Shown here: piece after piece, positions 50,913-60,195 of the stretch
How the letters are laid out: each line of letters opens with the position of its first letter
Position numbering within the stretch: the first letter of the stretch is position 1
Assembly: GCA_023525915.1 (NCBI GenBank)
Contig: CP026657.1
Span: 62,001-126,000 of the forward strand
Length of the DNA stretch: 64,000 nt
Source: Acetispira formosa (nom. nud.)
GTDB lineage: Bacteria; Desulfobacterota; Desulfarculia; Adiutricales; Adiutricaceae
Direction: 5' to 3'
Made by a program: the position numbers and the translations under genes
The notes under the pieces: model-generated
Seen by the model: the letters and a program-made list of their open reading frames with translations, nothing else
Databases searched by the model: none
What the model was told of the DNA's origin: nothing

Positions 50913-51035
50913 AGAAAGAGGATACCTTTTTCACAGTCGATTGTCAAGCGTTAGGGGTTCTTTTTTCCAAAATTCTGAATAAGGCTTTTAAGCCAGAAAT
51001 GGAAAAAAGATGAGCGTTTTTTAGAGACCTCCGCC

Positions 51036-51416
51036 ATGGGTCATGGTGAGGTTCGTTTGCCGAGTTGGTTGATGAAAATGGATATTTCTAAAGGGGCGAA
51101 ATTAACTTATAACGTGCTGGCTACTTGCTCCCGTGGGCGGGAGTACACTTGGCCGAGTCAGAGTTATTTAGCCCGTGAACTTTCTTCTTCAGTACGGACG
51201 GTTCAACGTCACTTGGGCGAACTGGTTCAGTGCGGATTGATCGGAAAGGGGCGCGAAATCGTTGAGGGCAGAATTCGCCGCGTATATCTTTTTTTGAGTG
51301 CTCACGCGAAGCTGGGCGCAGCCAAAAATCAGCGTTTGAATCGACATGACAAATTTTTGAATTGCCCTGTCCACGCTCAAAAAAATTTACAAGCCGATCT
51401 ACATCAATACCGTTGA
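51036..51416 (+). CDS. HTH (HTH_36-like) protein, possible replication-protein remnant
   Basis: 126 residues. The first 90 form a winged helix typical of plasmid or phage replication proteins and related regulators: LPSWLMKMDISKGAKLTYNV, YTWPSQSYLARELSSSVRTV and LGELVQCGLIGKGREIV. The last 35 residues (NRHDKFLNCPVHAQ) look degraded. It is probably truncated; it sits beside another remnant. Confidence 0.55.
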   Translation: MGHGEVRLPSWLMKMDISKGAKLTYNVLATCSRGREYTWPSQSYLARELSSSVRTVQRHLGELVQCGLIGKGREIVEGRIRRVYLFLSAHAKLGAAKNQRLNRHDKFLNCPVHAQKNLQADLHQYR

Positions 51417-51596
51417 ATACGACCACCCCGGCATCCGCCGATGAAATACTACTCTTATATTCAACACAGTTGTTTTTTCAGTGCCGTTTTTTCCAACGCA
51501 AGCGGTCAAGTCGCCAGCCCTCAGGCTACAATTGACACTGTTCAACTTGGTATTTTTTAATTCCAACAAAAGGTGGTTGCGGTCATGGCTTGCCAT
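51417..51596 (-). pseudogene. Fragment of an ATPase gene with broken P-loop
   Basis: A short leftward frame reads LLLELKNTKLNSVNCSLRAG and ACVGKNGTEKTTVLN, like the start of an SMC/ABC-type ATPase with Walker A GKNGTGKT, but with Glu in place of Gly. The frame ends soon after. Probably a decayed fragment next to the macrodomain gene. Confidence 0.4.
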
Positions 51597-51603
51597 CTTT
51601 GGA

Positions 51604-52386
51604 TCATTTTAAAAGATCTGTGTATATTTCGTAATCAATCGGTTTAAAGACGTTGAAAATAACCTTTTCAATATCACTGTCAGTATTGTTGAGGAAATTA
51701 ATCACGGTTGAGACCGCGATTTCCGCCGCTTCTTGATTGGGAAAACAAAATTCACCAGTAGAGATACAACAGAAAGCGATGGTGCGGAGTTGTGTTTGAG
51801 CCGCCAATTCCAGGCAGGCCCGGTAACAGTCTGATAAAAGTGCGCTCTGGTATTCATTCAACGGCGCTTTGAACACCGGGCCGACAGTATGTATCACATA
51901 GCGGCTGGGCAGGTTAAAGGCTGGAGTAATTTTGGCGTGACCAACCGGTTCAGGCGAGTTTTGGGCCGACATCAGATCATGGCAAACTTGGCGCAATTGC
52001 AGACCGGCAGCGGAATGAATAGCGTTATCTATACAACCGTGGTTCGGAATAAAACAACCCAATAGCTGGCTGTTGGCCGCATTGACAATAGCGTCGACGG
52101 CCAAACGAGTTATGTCTCCTTGCCATAACGCCAAGCGCTTGTCTTTCGAACTGGCCTTAATGGCGTCTTGATTTACCACCCCTTTTTTGCGAAGCTCTTC
52201 ACGCAAAAAATCATCTTGAACTTCCAGGTACGACGAGGCGAGAGGACGTGGCAAACGTATATTCATAAGCCCGCGCAGAAGTGCGCGTTTGGGCTCATAT
52301 TCGTCCGGCAAATCAATACTGAGATTCGCCGGGTTTTCACCGATTAAATAATTGATGAGATAATCCAGACGTTCATCTTGCCGCAT
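51604..52386 (-). CDS. Zinc-containing macrodomain ADP-ribosylhydrolase
   Basis: 260 residues. The helical N-terminal extension (about 80) is followed by the macrodomain. VDAIVNAANSQLLGCFIPNH and GCIDNAIHSAAGLQLRQVC carry the Cys/His zinc ligands of the SAV0325/SpyMacro class, and CCISTGEFCFPNQEAAEIAV is the phosphate loop. These enzymes remove ADP-ribose that SirTM adds. The sirtuin gene is 12 bases upstream on the same strand. Confidence 0.88.
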   Translation of the reverse strand: MRQDERLDYLINYLIGENPANLSIDLPDEYEPKRALLRGLMNIRLPRPLASSYLEVQDDFLREELRKKGVVNQDAIKASSKDKRLALWQGDITRLAVDAIVNAANSQLLGCFIPNHGCIDNAIHSAAGLQLRQVCHDLMSAQNSPEPVGHAKITPAFNLPSRYVIHTVGPVFKAPLNEYQSALLSDCYRACLELAAQTQLRTIAFCCISTGEFCFPNQEAAEIAVSTVINFLNNTDSDIEKVIFNVFKPIDYEIYTDLLK

Positions 52387-52398
52387 TTTATCTCCCCT

Positions 52399-53250
52399 TC
52401 ATTGACTTGTTTCAGACAAGCTCGAAATGACTTCCAGAATATTCTCACCAAAAGAGAGCGTACGATCGATGTTGTCAGGGCTGCCTTCGGGGTAGTCCCG
52501 GTTAATGCGAACAAGTCTTGCCTGGGAATTGTTGAAAACAATTTGCTCAAAAGGATATCTAATGATGACCGGAGTATTAAAGCCCACACCTATTTCCAGC
52601 AGAACGGCCTTTCGGCTAAGTACCAGGTTGATGGTGTCCTGGTAGCGGTGCTGAGCCTCATGCCAGCCCTTGTCCTGAACAAAATACTGATCTTTGCGGA
52701 TATTGACGGCCATCGGCCCCCCGCAATTCGGGCAGACCGGAACCAACCCGGAGGGGATACGGCATTCGTGAGTGTTGGCCACCATGGCTTTGACCTGTTC
52801 CTCGTTGTAGTAGGTGCGGTCATGGCAAGCCTTGGCGCATTGAAAATAGGCATAATCGCCCTGTACCGGAAAGAGCTTTTCATCCGGGAAGGCGGCTTTC
52901 AGAAATTGCCCGTCAACATTGGTGGTTATTACAAAGAAGTCCTTTGTCCCAATGACTTTCCTCAACTCCTGGTACAGCGGCTCAGCCGGAGGCTCAAAGC
53001 GATTCAGGCTGATGTGCCTGGCCCAGTAAGCCCAGAACTCCTCTTGTGTTTTGAAAGGGTAAAAACCGGCTGTATACATATCGGTGAAGCCATACCTGGC
53101 GATGAAAGGGGCGAAGTTAGCAGTGAAACGGGGCCCGCTGTATTCCAAGCCGGCCGCGCTGGATAGGCCCGCCCCAGCGCCCACCAGTATGATCTCCGCC
53201 TCAGCCAAGGCTTCAGCAGCTTGTTTCAACCTGGTTTGATAGTCAATCAT
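52399..53250 (-). CDS. SirTM (class M) sirtuin, protein ADP-ribosyltransferase
   Basis: 283 residues. The NAD motif VGAGAGLSSAAGL is at 22-34 and FVITTNVDGQF at about 125. Where deacetylating sirtuins have catalytic His-Gly this protein has VQGDY, the SirTM variant. Two Cys pairs (CAKACHD and CPNCGG) form the zinc site. Known SirTMs modify a GcvH-like lipoyl carrier made by neighbouring genes; here no GcvH-L or LplA2 gene is adjacent, so the substrate is open. Paired with the macrodomain gene. Confidence 0.85.
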   Translation of the reverse strand: MIDYQTRLKQAAEALAEAEIILVGAGAGLSSAAGLEYSGPRFTANFAPFIARYGFTDMYTAGFYPFKTQEEFWAYWARHISLNRFEPPAEPLYQELRKVIGTKDFFVITTNVDGQFLKAAFPDEKLFPVQGDYAYFQCAKACHDRTYYNEEQVKAMVANTHECRIPSGLVPVCPNCGGPMAVNIRKDQYFVQDKGWHEAQHRYQDTINLVLSRKAVLLEIGVGFNTPVIIRYPFEQIVFNNSQARLVRINRDYPEGSPDNIDRTLSFGENILEVISSLSETSQ

Positions 53251-53344
53251 AATTCCCGCCCGAAACGGAGACAGCGTTCGTTAAAACGCCACTTACTTTT
53301 TAACGAAGCAAGCCCGACGGGACTTGCTTCGTTGAGGTGCAGAA

Positions 53345-54211
53345 TTACTTTCCGTAGAAAAATCCGGCGGTCATATCAAGATAGTTATCCCCTTGGTAAT
53401 CGGGATATTCCTTTTTTATGGCCGCGATGAATTCATCTTTGGTTTTGTTTTCTGCGGCAATGGCCTGTACCCTTTTCACATAGGCTATCTTCGTATCAAC
53501 ATCCGCCTGTTTTTCAGGGGTGTGGTGACTGGAGAGAATTAATTGATAACCTTTCTTCTTCATATTCTCGAGGGAAGCCAGCACCGCCCGGAGGTGGTCC
53601 GGCCCGGCCAGAATGGAATGGGTATCGGCCCCGAGCATGTGGGTGTAAATCACGTTGATGGCGGGAATGGCGATGTCATAGCCATCACCGGCGTCAATGA
53701 TGTCAAACTCGATTCCCCCGACAGTATTCAGTCCGCTGGTCAAATTAGCCTCAATGTCGGGAATATCGGTAATGAAGCCGGTTCCGAAAGACTGTCCTAA
53801 CGATTCGGTCAGAGCCTTGGTCGGACCGGCGGTTATCGCTTTTTTCGCACCCTCCGTGGCGTGGCTCTTGGCCTGACCGTACCATTTGCCTCCGGCCGGA
53901 TGATATGAAATCAATATATCCGTCAGGGGCTTGCCCAAGCCATTCAAGTATTCCTTCCATTCGGCAATGTTGTCCGTGAAAGGCGGTGATTCAATGGCGA
54001 CCAGATTTTTACCCGTTTCCAGAACAATGGCTTCATCGGCCATTAGGTCCGCTGTCTGGTAGGCGTGAAGAGTAAGTGGGCCTAAATCGTAAACCTGAAC
54101 ATACCCGTGTTTCAGCTTTCTCTCAACCGGAGCCGTATCAGCGGCAAAGGCCGCAGCGCCAATAGCCAGGCTCAGCAGGGCCACTGAAAACGCTAAAACT
54201 ATTTTCTTCAT
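53345..54211 (-). CDS. Secreted protein, possibly degenerate metallo-beta-lactamase fold
   Basis: 288 residues with a 23-residue signal peptide ending AFA. Parts such as NLVAIESPPFTDNIAEWKEY, ILISYHPAGGKWYG and LILSSHHTPEKQADVD resemble the strand-loop layout of metallo-beta-lactamase-fold hydrolases, but the HxHxDH motif is absent. It may be non-catalytic or use another site. A hypothesis only; export and full length are clear. Confidence 0.55.
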   Translation of the reverse strand: MKKIVLAFSVALLSLAIGAAAFAADTAPVERKLKHGYVQVYDLGPLTLHAYQTADLMADEAIVLETGKNLVAIESPPFTDNIAEWKEYLNGLGKPLTDILISYHPAGGKWYGQAKSHATEGAKKAITAGPTKALTESLGQSFGTGFITDIPDIEANLTSGLNTVGGIEFDIIDAGDGYDIAIPAINVIYTHMLGADTHSILAGPDHLRAVLASLENMKKKGYQLILSSHHTPEKQADVDTKIAYVKRVQAIAAENKTKDEFIAAIKKEYPDYQGDNYLDMTAGFFYGK

Positions 54212-54260
54212 TTTATTCTCCCCTTCTGAAAATTACGGTCATCGAAACTGCTTTGACGCC

Positions 54261-54662
54261 TTAAAACGTGTAGGTCTTGGGGCCTTCAGTAAAGCTGAAG
54301 GTCTTAACTTCTTTCGCGTCTATATAAAATATAGCGAACACGGGGTTGTCCGGCGTCTTGTAAATGTCTTTGATCATGGGGTTTTCGTCCAGAGCCCTGG
54401 TTTTTATCTTCAGATCATCCACGAAAACGGCCTGGCCGCTGATGGAAACCACCGGCGTAAAATCAGCCGGATAGGCGCAAAAGGCAACCTTTGGATCGGC
54501 CGTCAGTTGCTTGTAAACATCTTTCTCCTTGCTGGTGCAGAAGAACACTTTTTTATCTTCGGCGAATAGAAACTGGAAAACACGCGATCTTAAGGCATCG
54601 CCGTCACAGGTGGTCAGAACTCCGTTGGGGGTTGCGGCCAGAACTTTAGAAAAATCAAACAT
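54261..54662 (-). CDS. Pyridoxamine 5'-phosphate oxidase-like flavin protein
   Basis: 133 residues with the split-barrel pattern: LAATPNGVLTTCDGDALRSR, KKVFFCTSKEKDVYKQLTAD and KVAFCAYPADFTPVVSISGQ. Small members bind FMN or F420 and are often stress reductases. AAGGAGG precedes the ATG. It lies 50 bases from the secreted protein gene and near a MarR regulator. Confidence 0.85.
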   Translation of the reverse strand: MFDFSKVLAATPNGVLTTCDGDALRSRVFQFLFAEDKKVFFCTSKEKDVYKQLTADPKVAFCAYPADFTPVVSISGQAVFVDDLKIKTRALDENPMIKDIYKTPDNPVFAIFYIDAKEVKTFSFTEGPKTYTF

Positions 54663-54707
54663 GAAATCCTCCTTAATGTTTTACATAAAACTAAAATGGT
54701 AAAAAAA

Positions 54708-55136
54708 TTACAGCCTTTCAATCATACGCTTCAACTCTTGGTCCAGCCTGCTCCTTTCCTTGGGAAGTGTGTCACCCCAAATCCGGTCTATCAGTTCGTT
54801 GGAAATCTGCTCAAATGTCGCCCTGAACTTGAAGCCTTTCTCGGTGAGGTGAATGATGGAGCTTCTTTTGTCAACGGCATCCGGCTCACGTTTTACATAA
54901 CCCAGGGCCTCCAGCTTGCGAATTAAAACGGTCATGGTGCTTTTGTCGCGATTGATCTTATCGCTCAAGGCCAGCATGGGCTGCGGCCCGTCATGATAAA
55001 GCACCAGGAAAATCGCCCCATGCGAAGGGGCCAAGCCGGTTATACCCTCATCGGCCAAGCGGGAAATTATAAAATTGTTTATTTTATTACGCAGCTTAGC
55101 AATTATATTAGCAATGTCAGTTCCAGGGATCGTCAT
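54708..55136 (-). CDS. MarR-family transcriptional regulator
   Basis: 142 residues. The winged helix spans about 30-110: GPQPMLALSDKINRDKSTMT, VLIRKLEALGYVKREPDAVD and KRSSIIHLTEKGFKF. It likely represses itself and the PNPOx-like and secreted-protein genes that follow on the same strand. The effector is unknown. Confidence 0.88.
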   Translation of the reverse strand: MTIPGTDIANIIAKLRNKINNFIISRLADEGITGLAPSHGAIFLVLYHDGPQPMLALSDKINRDKSTMTVLIRKLEALGYVKREPDAVDKRSSIIHLTEKGFKFRATFEQISNELIDRIWGDTLPKERSRLDQELKRMIERL

Positions 55137-55270
55137 TCCAGTTTTTACCTCTCGAATTAAATTATAGTTTGATATAAAATTATGTCAAGGGGTTTTTTCC
55201 ATTTTTTATAATTGTTCGCGACAAGCTCGAGTTGTTTTGTAAAGCCAAACTTCCGAAAGCAACGCGGTTA

Positions 55271-56773
55271 TTACTTCAATTCGTATTTCTTGATTCTGTA
55301 AACCAGGCCATGGCGAGGCATATTCAGCTCTTTAGCCGCTTTGGTGATATTGCCTTTATTCTTAATTAAGGCATCGGTTATGAGCTTTTTTTCCTGTTCA
55401 TGAATATGGTTGAAAAGGTTTTCATCTTTCCTTTTGGAATTATGTTCATTGCCATGGGGTTGAACTTGAACAGAACCAATGCCTCTGCCGGTTTGAAGCC
55501 CATTTTTATGATATGGGTCCATCGGGTCATAATTAAAGAAGGCTCGCAAATCAGGACCGAATAGGTATTGAGGTAAATGGCGTTTCCGTATGTACTTGTC
55601 CTTGGCAGTGACAAAATTCATGGCCGATTCAATGCTATGCCGCAATTGCCGGACATTTCCCGGCCAGGAATATTTCAGGAAAAAAAGCCTGATGTCTTCG
55701 CTGAAGCCCTGGATGTTTTTAGCGAATTCCTGATTATAAAAGCTGATAAAGTGGTCGGATAATAAAAGTACGTCGCTTCGCCTGTCAGCTAAATCCGGGA
55801 TGACGATATTGACCACGCCCAGGCGGTAAAATAAATCTTCGCGTATCTGATTGCTTTCAATAGCCTCACGGGGGGATGCGCTGCTGCTGCTGATAATTCT
55901 AACGTCGACCTTTATTTTTTCCTTGCCGCCTAAATGCTGAATCTCCTTGACCTCAAGCACCCGAAGCAGTTTCGACTGGGAATAGAGGCTCATGGAATTT
56001 AATTCATCCAGAAATAACGTCCCGCCCTGAGCTTCCTCAAACAGACCTTTACGCTCCACCGCCCCGGTATAAACGCCTTTGGAAGTGCCAAAGAGAATGC
56101 CTTCCAGCAGAGCTTCAGGAATGGCCGCGCAATTGATGGCGATAAAAGGACGGCCACGGCGAGAGCTTAAGCTATGGATGCGTTTGGCCATTACTTCCTT
56201 CCCGGTGCCGGTCTTACCAATCAGCATCACCGGTGAATCACTTTGAGCGCTCATATTGACCATATTAAGACAATCTAAAAAAAGAGGATGGGCGCCGATC
56301 AAATTATCCAGGCCAGGCCGGGCTTCCCGGTCATTTTCGCCTAATGGGTTAACGCCCACCGGCGACAGTTCCCGCTGCATTTTAAGGTTATTTTCAATTA
56401 CCTCTTTTAATTTGGTCACGTCTTTTTGAATGGTATAAGACCCTACGATTTTGCCATTTTTGATAATAGGCCAGGCGTTACAAATCTGAAAAACATCCAG
56501 ACCATTGACATTGTAGCGGAAAGTGATGTCATTGACAGGCTGGCCGGTTCTGAGCGCCCTTAGCGACGGAGTATCATTCAGGCCATACAATTCGCTGATG
56601 GTGCGACCGCGGCACTCAGATAAAATCAGCCCGTCCAACTTCTCAGCCGCCAGATTCATATAAAGCAGCTCTTCGTTAAGCCCGATCACATAGATTGATT
56701 CTTCAAAAGTATCAAACATACTGGCTATAGTCGACGACTCCGCGATCAAGCTCAATGTATCCAATTTATCCAT
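55271..56773 (-). CDS. Sigma54-dependent activator (PAS, AAA+, Fis)
   Basis: 500 residues. A PAS domain (about 15-130) is followed by the AAA+ domain (about 155-385) with Walker A GKTGTGKEVMA, GTLFLDELNS, and the sigma54-contact loop as GVYTGA instead of GAFTGA. The C-terminal Fis helix-turn-helix is GNITKAAKELNMPRHGLVYR. It is divergent from a BCCT-mttB-BCCT unit that has a sigma54 promoter, so it is the likely regulator, with the PAS domain sensing the substrate or redox state. Confidence 0.92.
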   Translation of the reverse strand: MDKLDTLSLIAESSTIASMFDTFEESIYVIGLNEELLYMNLAAEKLDGLILSECRGRTISELYGLNDTPSLRALRTGQPVNDITFRYNVNGLDVFQICNAWPIIKNGKIVGSYTIQKDVTKLKEVIENNLKMQRELSPVGVNPLGENDREARPGLDNLIGAHPLFLDCLNMVNMSAQSDSPVMLIGKTGTGKEVMAKRIHSLSSRRGRPFIAINCAAIPEALLEGILFGTSKGVYTGAVERKGLFEEAQGGTLFLDELNSMSLYSQSKLLRVLEVKEIQHLGGKEKIKVDVRIISSSSASPREAIESNQIREDLFYRLGVVNIVIPDLADRRSDVLLLSDHFISFYNQEFAKNIQGFSEDIRLFFLKYSWPGNVRQLRHSIESAMNFVTAKDKYIRKRHLPQYLFGPDLRAFFNYDPMDPYHKNGLQTGRGIGSVQVQPHGNEHNSKRKDENLFNHIHEQEKKLITDALIKNKGNITKAAKELNMPRHGLVYRIKKYELK

Positions 56774-56819
56774 GTCACACCTTATGAGGGCTTTGCCAGC
56801 CCGGCCATGTTGAGATTCT

Positions 56820-56839
56820 ACAATAATCTATTTTATTGT
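56820..56839. promoter_or_regulatory. Candidate activator-binding palindrome
   Basis: ACAATA-8-TATTGT, followed by an AT palindrome AATTTT-ATTT-AAAATT and another ACAATAA. About 115-150 bases upstream of the sigma54 start point, a normal distance for an enhancer site. Confidence 0.4.
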
Positions 56840-56940
56840 CTAATTTTATTTAAAATTATTTAATTTTACAATAAGCATTTTCCTTCTTATATATGGATAA
56901 AAAATATTCAATATCTTCATTATGTTACACCGAAAAAGAC

Positions 56941-56958
56941 TTGGCGCATCTGTTGCTT
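56941..56958 (+). promoter_or_regulatory. Sigma54 promoter of BCCT-mttB unit
   Basis: TTGGCGCATCTGTTGCTT: GG and GC are 10 bases apart as required for -24/-12. It lies downstream of the ATG at 56922, which shows the transporter starts at 57027. Confidence 0.85.
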
Positions 56959-57026
56959 ATGAACTTGATATCACGCCATCAGGTTCAATTACCCTTTTTT
57001 TAATGCCCCATGCTGAGGAGGTAGAA

Positions 57027-58595
57027 ATGGAAAGCAGCAGGACTCCTTTATTGCAAAGGATCAATTCAGCGGTATTTTTTCCGCCGGCCATTTTGTTGGT
57101 GATAGCCGTTCTAATCGGCATCATCTATCCAGAAAAGCTGGGAGAATGGGCCGCCAAAGCCCTGGCTTTTTCCGTGGATAATTTTAGTTGGTTTTATAAC
57201 GGCGGCAGCGCCCTTCTGCTGGTGTTCTGTCTCTGGGCCACCTTCGGCAAGCCCGGCAATATCGTCATCGGCGGCCCGGACGCCAAGCCGACGATGTCGA
57301 CTTTTAACTGGTTTGTCCTGGCCTGGACTTCGGGCCTGGCCATTGGGGCGGTTTTTTACTGCGTGGCCGAGCCCATGAGCTTTTTTACCGACCCGCCCAC
57401 CTATCTCGGTCAGCCGGGCGGCACGGCTGAGGCTGGCGAACAAGCCCTGAGGTACACCTTCTTCCATTGGGCTTTCCATCCTTACGCTTTTTACACCAGC
57501 GCCGGGCTGTGCATCGCCTTCATGTTTCATAACGGCAAGCGCAGCTTCCGGGTCAGTTCGGCCCTGTATCCCCTGCTCGGCGACAAGTGTGACGGCCTGC
57601 CGGGCCATTTGATCAACGCCTTGGCCGTCTTCGTCCTGGTGGCCTGCCTGGGCACTTCTCTGGGCTTGGGCACCATGCAGTTCGCCGGGGGCATCAACTA
57701 TGTGTTCGGCACCAATTACTCGTCGGCCGGACTGTGGATTGCCATCATCGCCGTGATTTGCACCTTCTACATTACCGCCGCTTGCAGCGGTCTGCACAAG
57801 GGCATGAAATATCTCGGCCAACTGAAGGTCTATATGTATGTCGGCCTGGTTCTGTTCGTGCTGGTCACCGGCGGCACCATCTTCATCCTCAATAATACCC
57901 TTACCGGCATCGGGGCTTATTTCGATGGTTTCATCATGGACACCTTCTATCTGGAGCCCATGAAACGCACCGGCTGGGTCGGCGGCTGGACTATTTTTTA
58001 CTGGGCCTGGTGGCTCACCGCCGCTCCCATCGTCGGCCTGTTTCTGGTGAAGCTGGCTCAGGGCCGGACCGTCCGCCAGTTCATGCTGATGAATATGCTG
58101 GCTCCGACTTTGTTTACCTTCCTGTGGTTCGGCGTCTTCGGCAGCGCGGCCATCAACATGGAATTTTTCGGGGACGTTAAGTTATCCGAGGAAATTGCCA
58201 ATCAGGGCATCCAGGTCGCTCTATTCGCTTTGCTGAAAAACCTGCCCTTCGGTTTTATCACCATGCTCATCGGTCTGAGCATGATTGTCGTCTCCTTTAT
58301 AACCATGGCCGACGCCATGACTCTGGCCTTGGCCGACATGACCGCCGCCAATTACGGTGAAGGCGGAAGCCCGGTGATTCTGAAGATTTTCTGGGGCGGC
58401 ATGATGGGCCTGATCGCTTTGGCCCTGTTGTTAAGCGGCGGGCTTAAAGCTCTGCAAACTTCGGTGGTCGTTTGCGGTGTGCCCATATTATTGGTCCAGC
58501 TTTTCATGGCCGTGGCTTTCGTAAAGGCCATGCTCGGAAAAAAACAATACGATCTGGTCAGCGGGCCTCAGCCAATGGCCAATGACCCCAAATGA
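57027..58595 (+). CDS. BCCT-family transporter, first of two
   Basis: 522 residues from the ATG at 57027 with GAGGAGGTAG upstream. Twelve membrane segments; the signature is GGWTIFYWAWWLTAAPIVGL, with the aromatic substrate box WAFHPYAFY. The family takes up glycine betaine, carnitine, choline or similar quaternary amines. It is the first gene after the sigma54 promoter, followed 54 bases later by an MttB-family methyltransferase gene. Confidence 0.92.
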   Translation: MESSRTPLLQRINSAVFFPPAILLVIAVLIGIIYPEKLGEWAAKALAFSVDNFSWFYNGGSALLLVFCLWATFGKPGNIVIGGPDAKPTMSTFNWFVLAWTSGLAIGAVFYCVAEPMSFFTDPPTYLGQPGGTAEAGEQALRYTFFHWAFHPYAFYTSAGLCIAFMFHNGKRSFRVSSALYPLLGDKCDGLPGHLINALAVFVLVACLGTSLGLGTMQFAGGINYVFGTNYSSAGLWIAIIAVICTFYITAACSGLHKGMKYLGQLKVYMYVGLVLFVLVTGGTIFILNNTLTGIGAYFDGFIMDTFYLEPMKRTGWVGGWTIFYWAWWLTAAPIVGLFLVKLAQGRTVRQFMLMNMLAPTLFTFLWFGVFGSAAINMEFFGDVKLSEEIANQGIQVALFALLKNLPFGFITMLIGLSMIVVSFITMADAMTLALADMTAANYGEGGSPVILKIFWGGMMGLIALALLLSGGLKALQTSVVVCGVPILLVQLFMAVAFVKAMLGKKQYDLVSGPQPMANDPK

Positions 58596-58649
58596 CTCTT
58601 GATGTTCTCATTACCCACTTTAACCACTACACTACGGAGGTAGCTTGAC

Positions 58650-60056
58650 ATGATGGAAATGAAAGAAGCTTTGCAAAAAATTCACGAAGCCAGCATGCGC
58701 ATTCTGGAACGCACCGGCATGAAGTTCCTGCACCCGGAAGCCGGGGAAATTTTAAAGGCTCACGGCGTTAAAGAAAAAAACGGCGCCTTCTGCTTCACCG
58801 AAAAACAGATTATGGACTGGGTGGGCAAAGCCCCTGAAACTTTCACCTTCAAGGCCCGCAACTCGGCTTATGACGCTGAGATCGGCGGCGACAATTACGT
58901 CTGCGCCCCCGGTTACGGCGCTCCGCAAATCTGCGATGCGGAAGGCGTGAAGCGCGACGCCATTATGAAGGACTATATTCAAATCGCCAAACTTTTCCAG
59001 GTTAATCCCTTTTACAAAACCAACGGCGGCATTCTGGTTCAGCCCAGCGACGTTCCCCCGGAAATATCGCCGACCCTGATGCACTACGCGGCTCTGACCC
59101 ATAGCGACAAATGTTTGCAGTGCCCTTCCGGCTATCAGGACCAGATGGAGATAATGATGGAGATGTCCAAAATCGTCTTCGGCGGTCTGGACGCTCCCCG
59201 CATGATCACCATCGTCAACACCAATTCACCTTTGCAGTTGGACGGCGTGATGGTCGACACCCTTCTGACCTTCGGCCGTAACGGCCAGCCCACTTGCGTT
59301 TCGGCCGCGGTCATGGCCGGAACCACCGGGCCCATCACCCTGGCCGGTACCCTGGCCGTTGCCAACGCCGAAGTTCTGGCCGGCATCGCCCTGTTGCAGA
59401 TGGCCTGTCCCGGCGCTCCGGTAGTTTACGGCAACCAGTCCACCACTTCCGACATGGCCACCGGCAGCATGGCCGGCGGCTCGCCTGAAGGGGCTCTGTG
59501 CTACAAATACGGAGCCCAGTTGGCCAAGTTCTATAAACTTCCCAGCCGGGGCGGCGGCGCGCCCAGCGACGGCCGGGTGCTCAACGGCCAGGCCGGTTAT
59601 GAAGCCATGCTGACCTATATGTCCTCGGTCACTAATGGCATGAACTACATCATTCATTCCGCCGGCATCATGGATGGCTTTTCCAGCATGTCTTATGAAA
59701 AGCTGATTATGGACTTTGAGATCAACCGCATGGTGGACCGCTATCATCGGGGCGTTGAAGTCAATGAGGAAACCGTGCAGGAAGACATGATAGACCGGGT
59801 CGGCCACGGCGGCAACTACATGACCGAAAAGCACACCTTCAAATACTGCCGCAAGGAAACCTTTATTCCCAAAATCGGCACTCGCGGACGGGTGGATAAT
59901 CCGGCCACTCAGTTCAACACCAATATTGAAAACCAATTGCAGACTATGTTCAAGCAGTACGAACAGCCCAAACTGCCGGATTCAACCTTAAGGGAGATTG
60001 ACGCCTTGCTGGAAAGCAAGGGCATCAAGATAAAGAATTATTTCCCTGAGGCGTGA
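58650..60056 (+). CDS. MttB-family (COG5598) methyltransferase without pyrrolysine
   Basis: 468 residues, full length and without an internal amber codon. MttB proper uses pyrrolysine encoded by UAG; members without it, such as MtgB and MtpB, demethylate glycine betaine or proline betaine and pass the methyl to a corrinoid protein. TIM-barrel segments include VCAPGYGAPQICDAEGVKR and AGTTGPITLAGTLAVANAEV. CGGAGGTAGC precedes the ATG. Flanking BCCT transporters support a quaternary amine substrate. No corrinoid protein gene is in the unit. Confidence 0.9.
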   Translation: MMEMKEALQKIHEASMRILERTGMKFLHPEAGEILKAHGVKEKNGAFCFTEKQIMDWVGKAPETFTFKARNSAYDAEIGGDNYVCAPGYGAPQICDAEGVKRDAIMKDYIQIAKLFQVNPFYKTNGGILVQPSDVPPEISPTLMHYAALTHSDKCLQCPSGYQDQMEIMMEMSKIVFGGLDAPRMITIVNTNSPLQLDGVMVDTLLTFGRNGQPTCVSAAVMAGTTGPITLAGTLAVANAEVLAGIALLQMACPGAPVVYGNQSTTSDMATGSMAGGSPEGALCYKYGAQLAKFYKLPSRGGGAPSDGRVLNGQAGYEAMLTYMSSVTNGMNYIIHSAGIMDGFSSMSYEKLIMDFEINRMVDRYHRGVEVNEETVQEDMIDRVGHGGNYMTEKHTFKYCRKETFIPKIGTRGRVDNPATQFNTNIENQLQTMFKQYEQPKLPDSTLREIDALLESKGIKIKNYFPEA

Positions 60057-60195
60057 TTTCATTTGACAAGGGCGGGGCCGGGCCGGTTGACTTTTTACCC
60101 GTCGGCCCCGACCGTTATTCTTTTCGCTCGCTAATTTAAACCTTAATCGAATGGCAGAGGTGTGGCCAGTTTAAAACCACCGACATGGAGGGCCA

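Noticed and set aside
56922..57026. Upstream start of the first BCCT gene
   Set aside because: The sigma54 promoter at 56941 lies downstream of this ATG.
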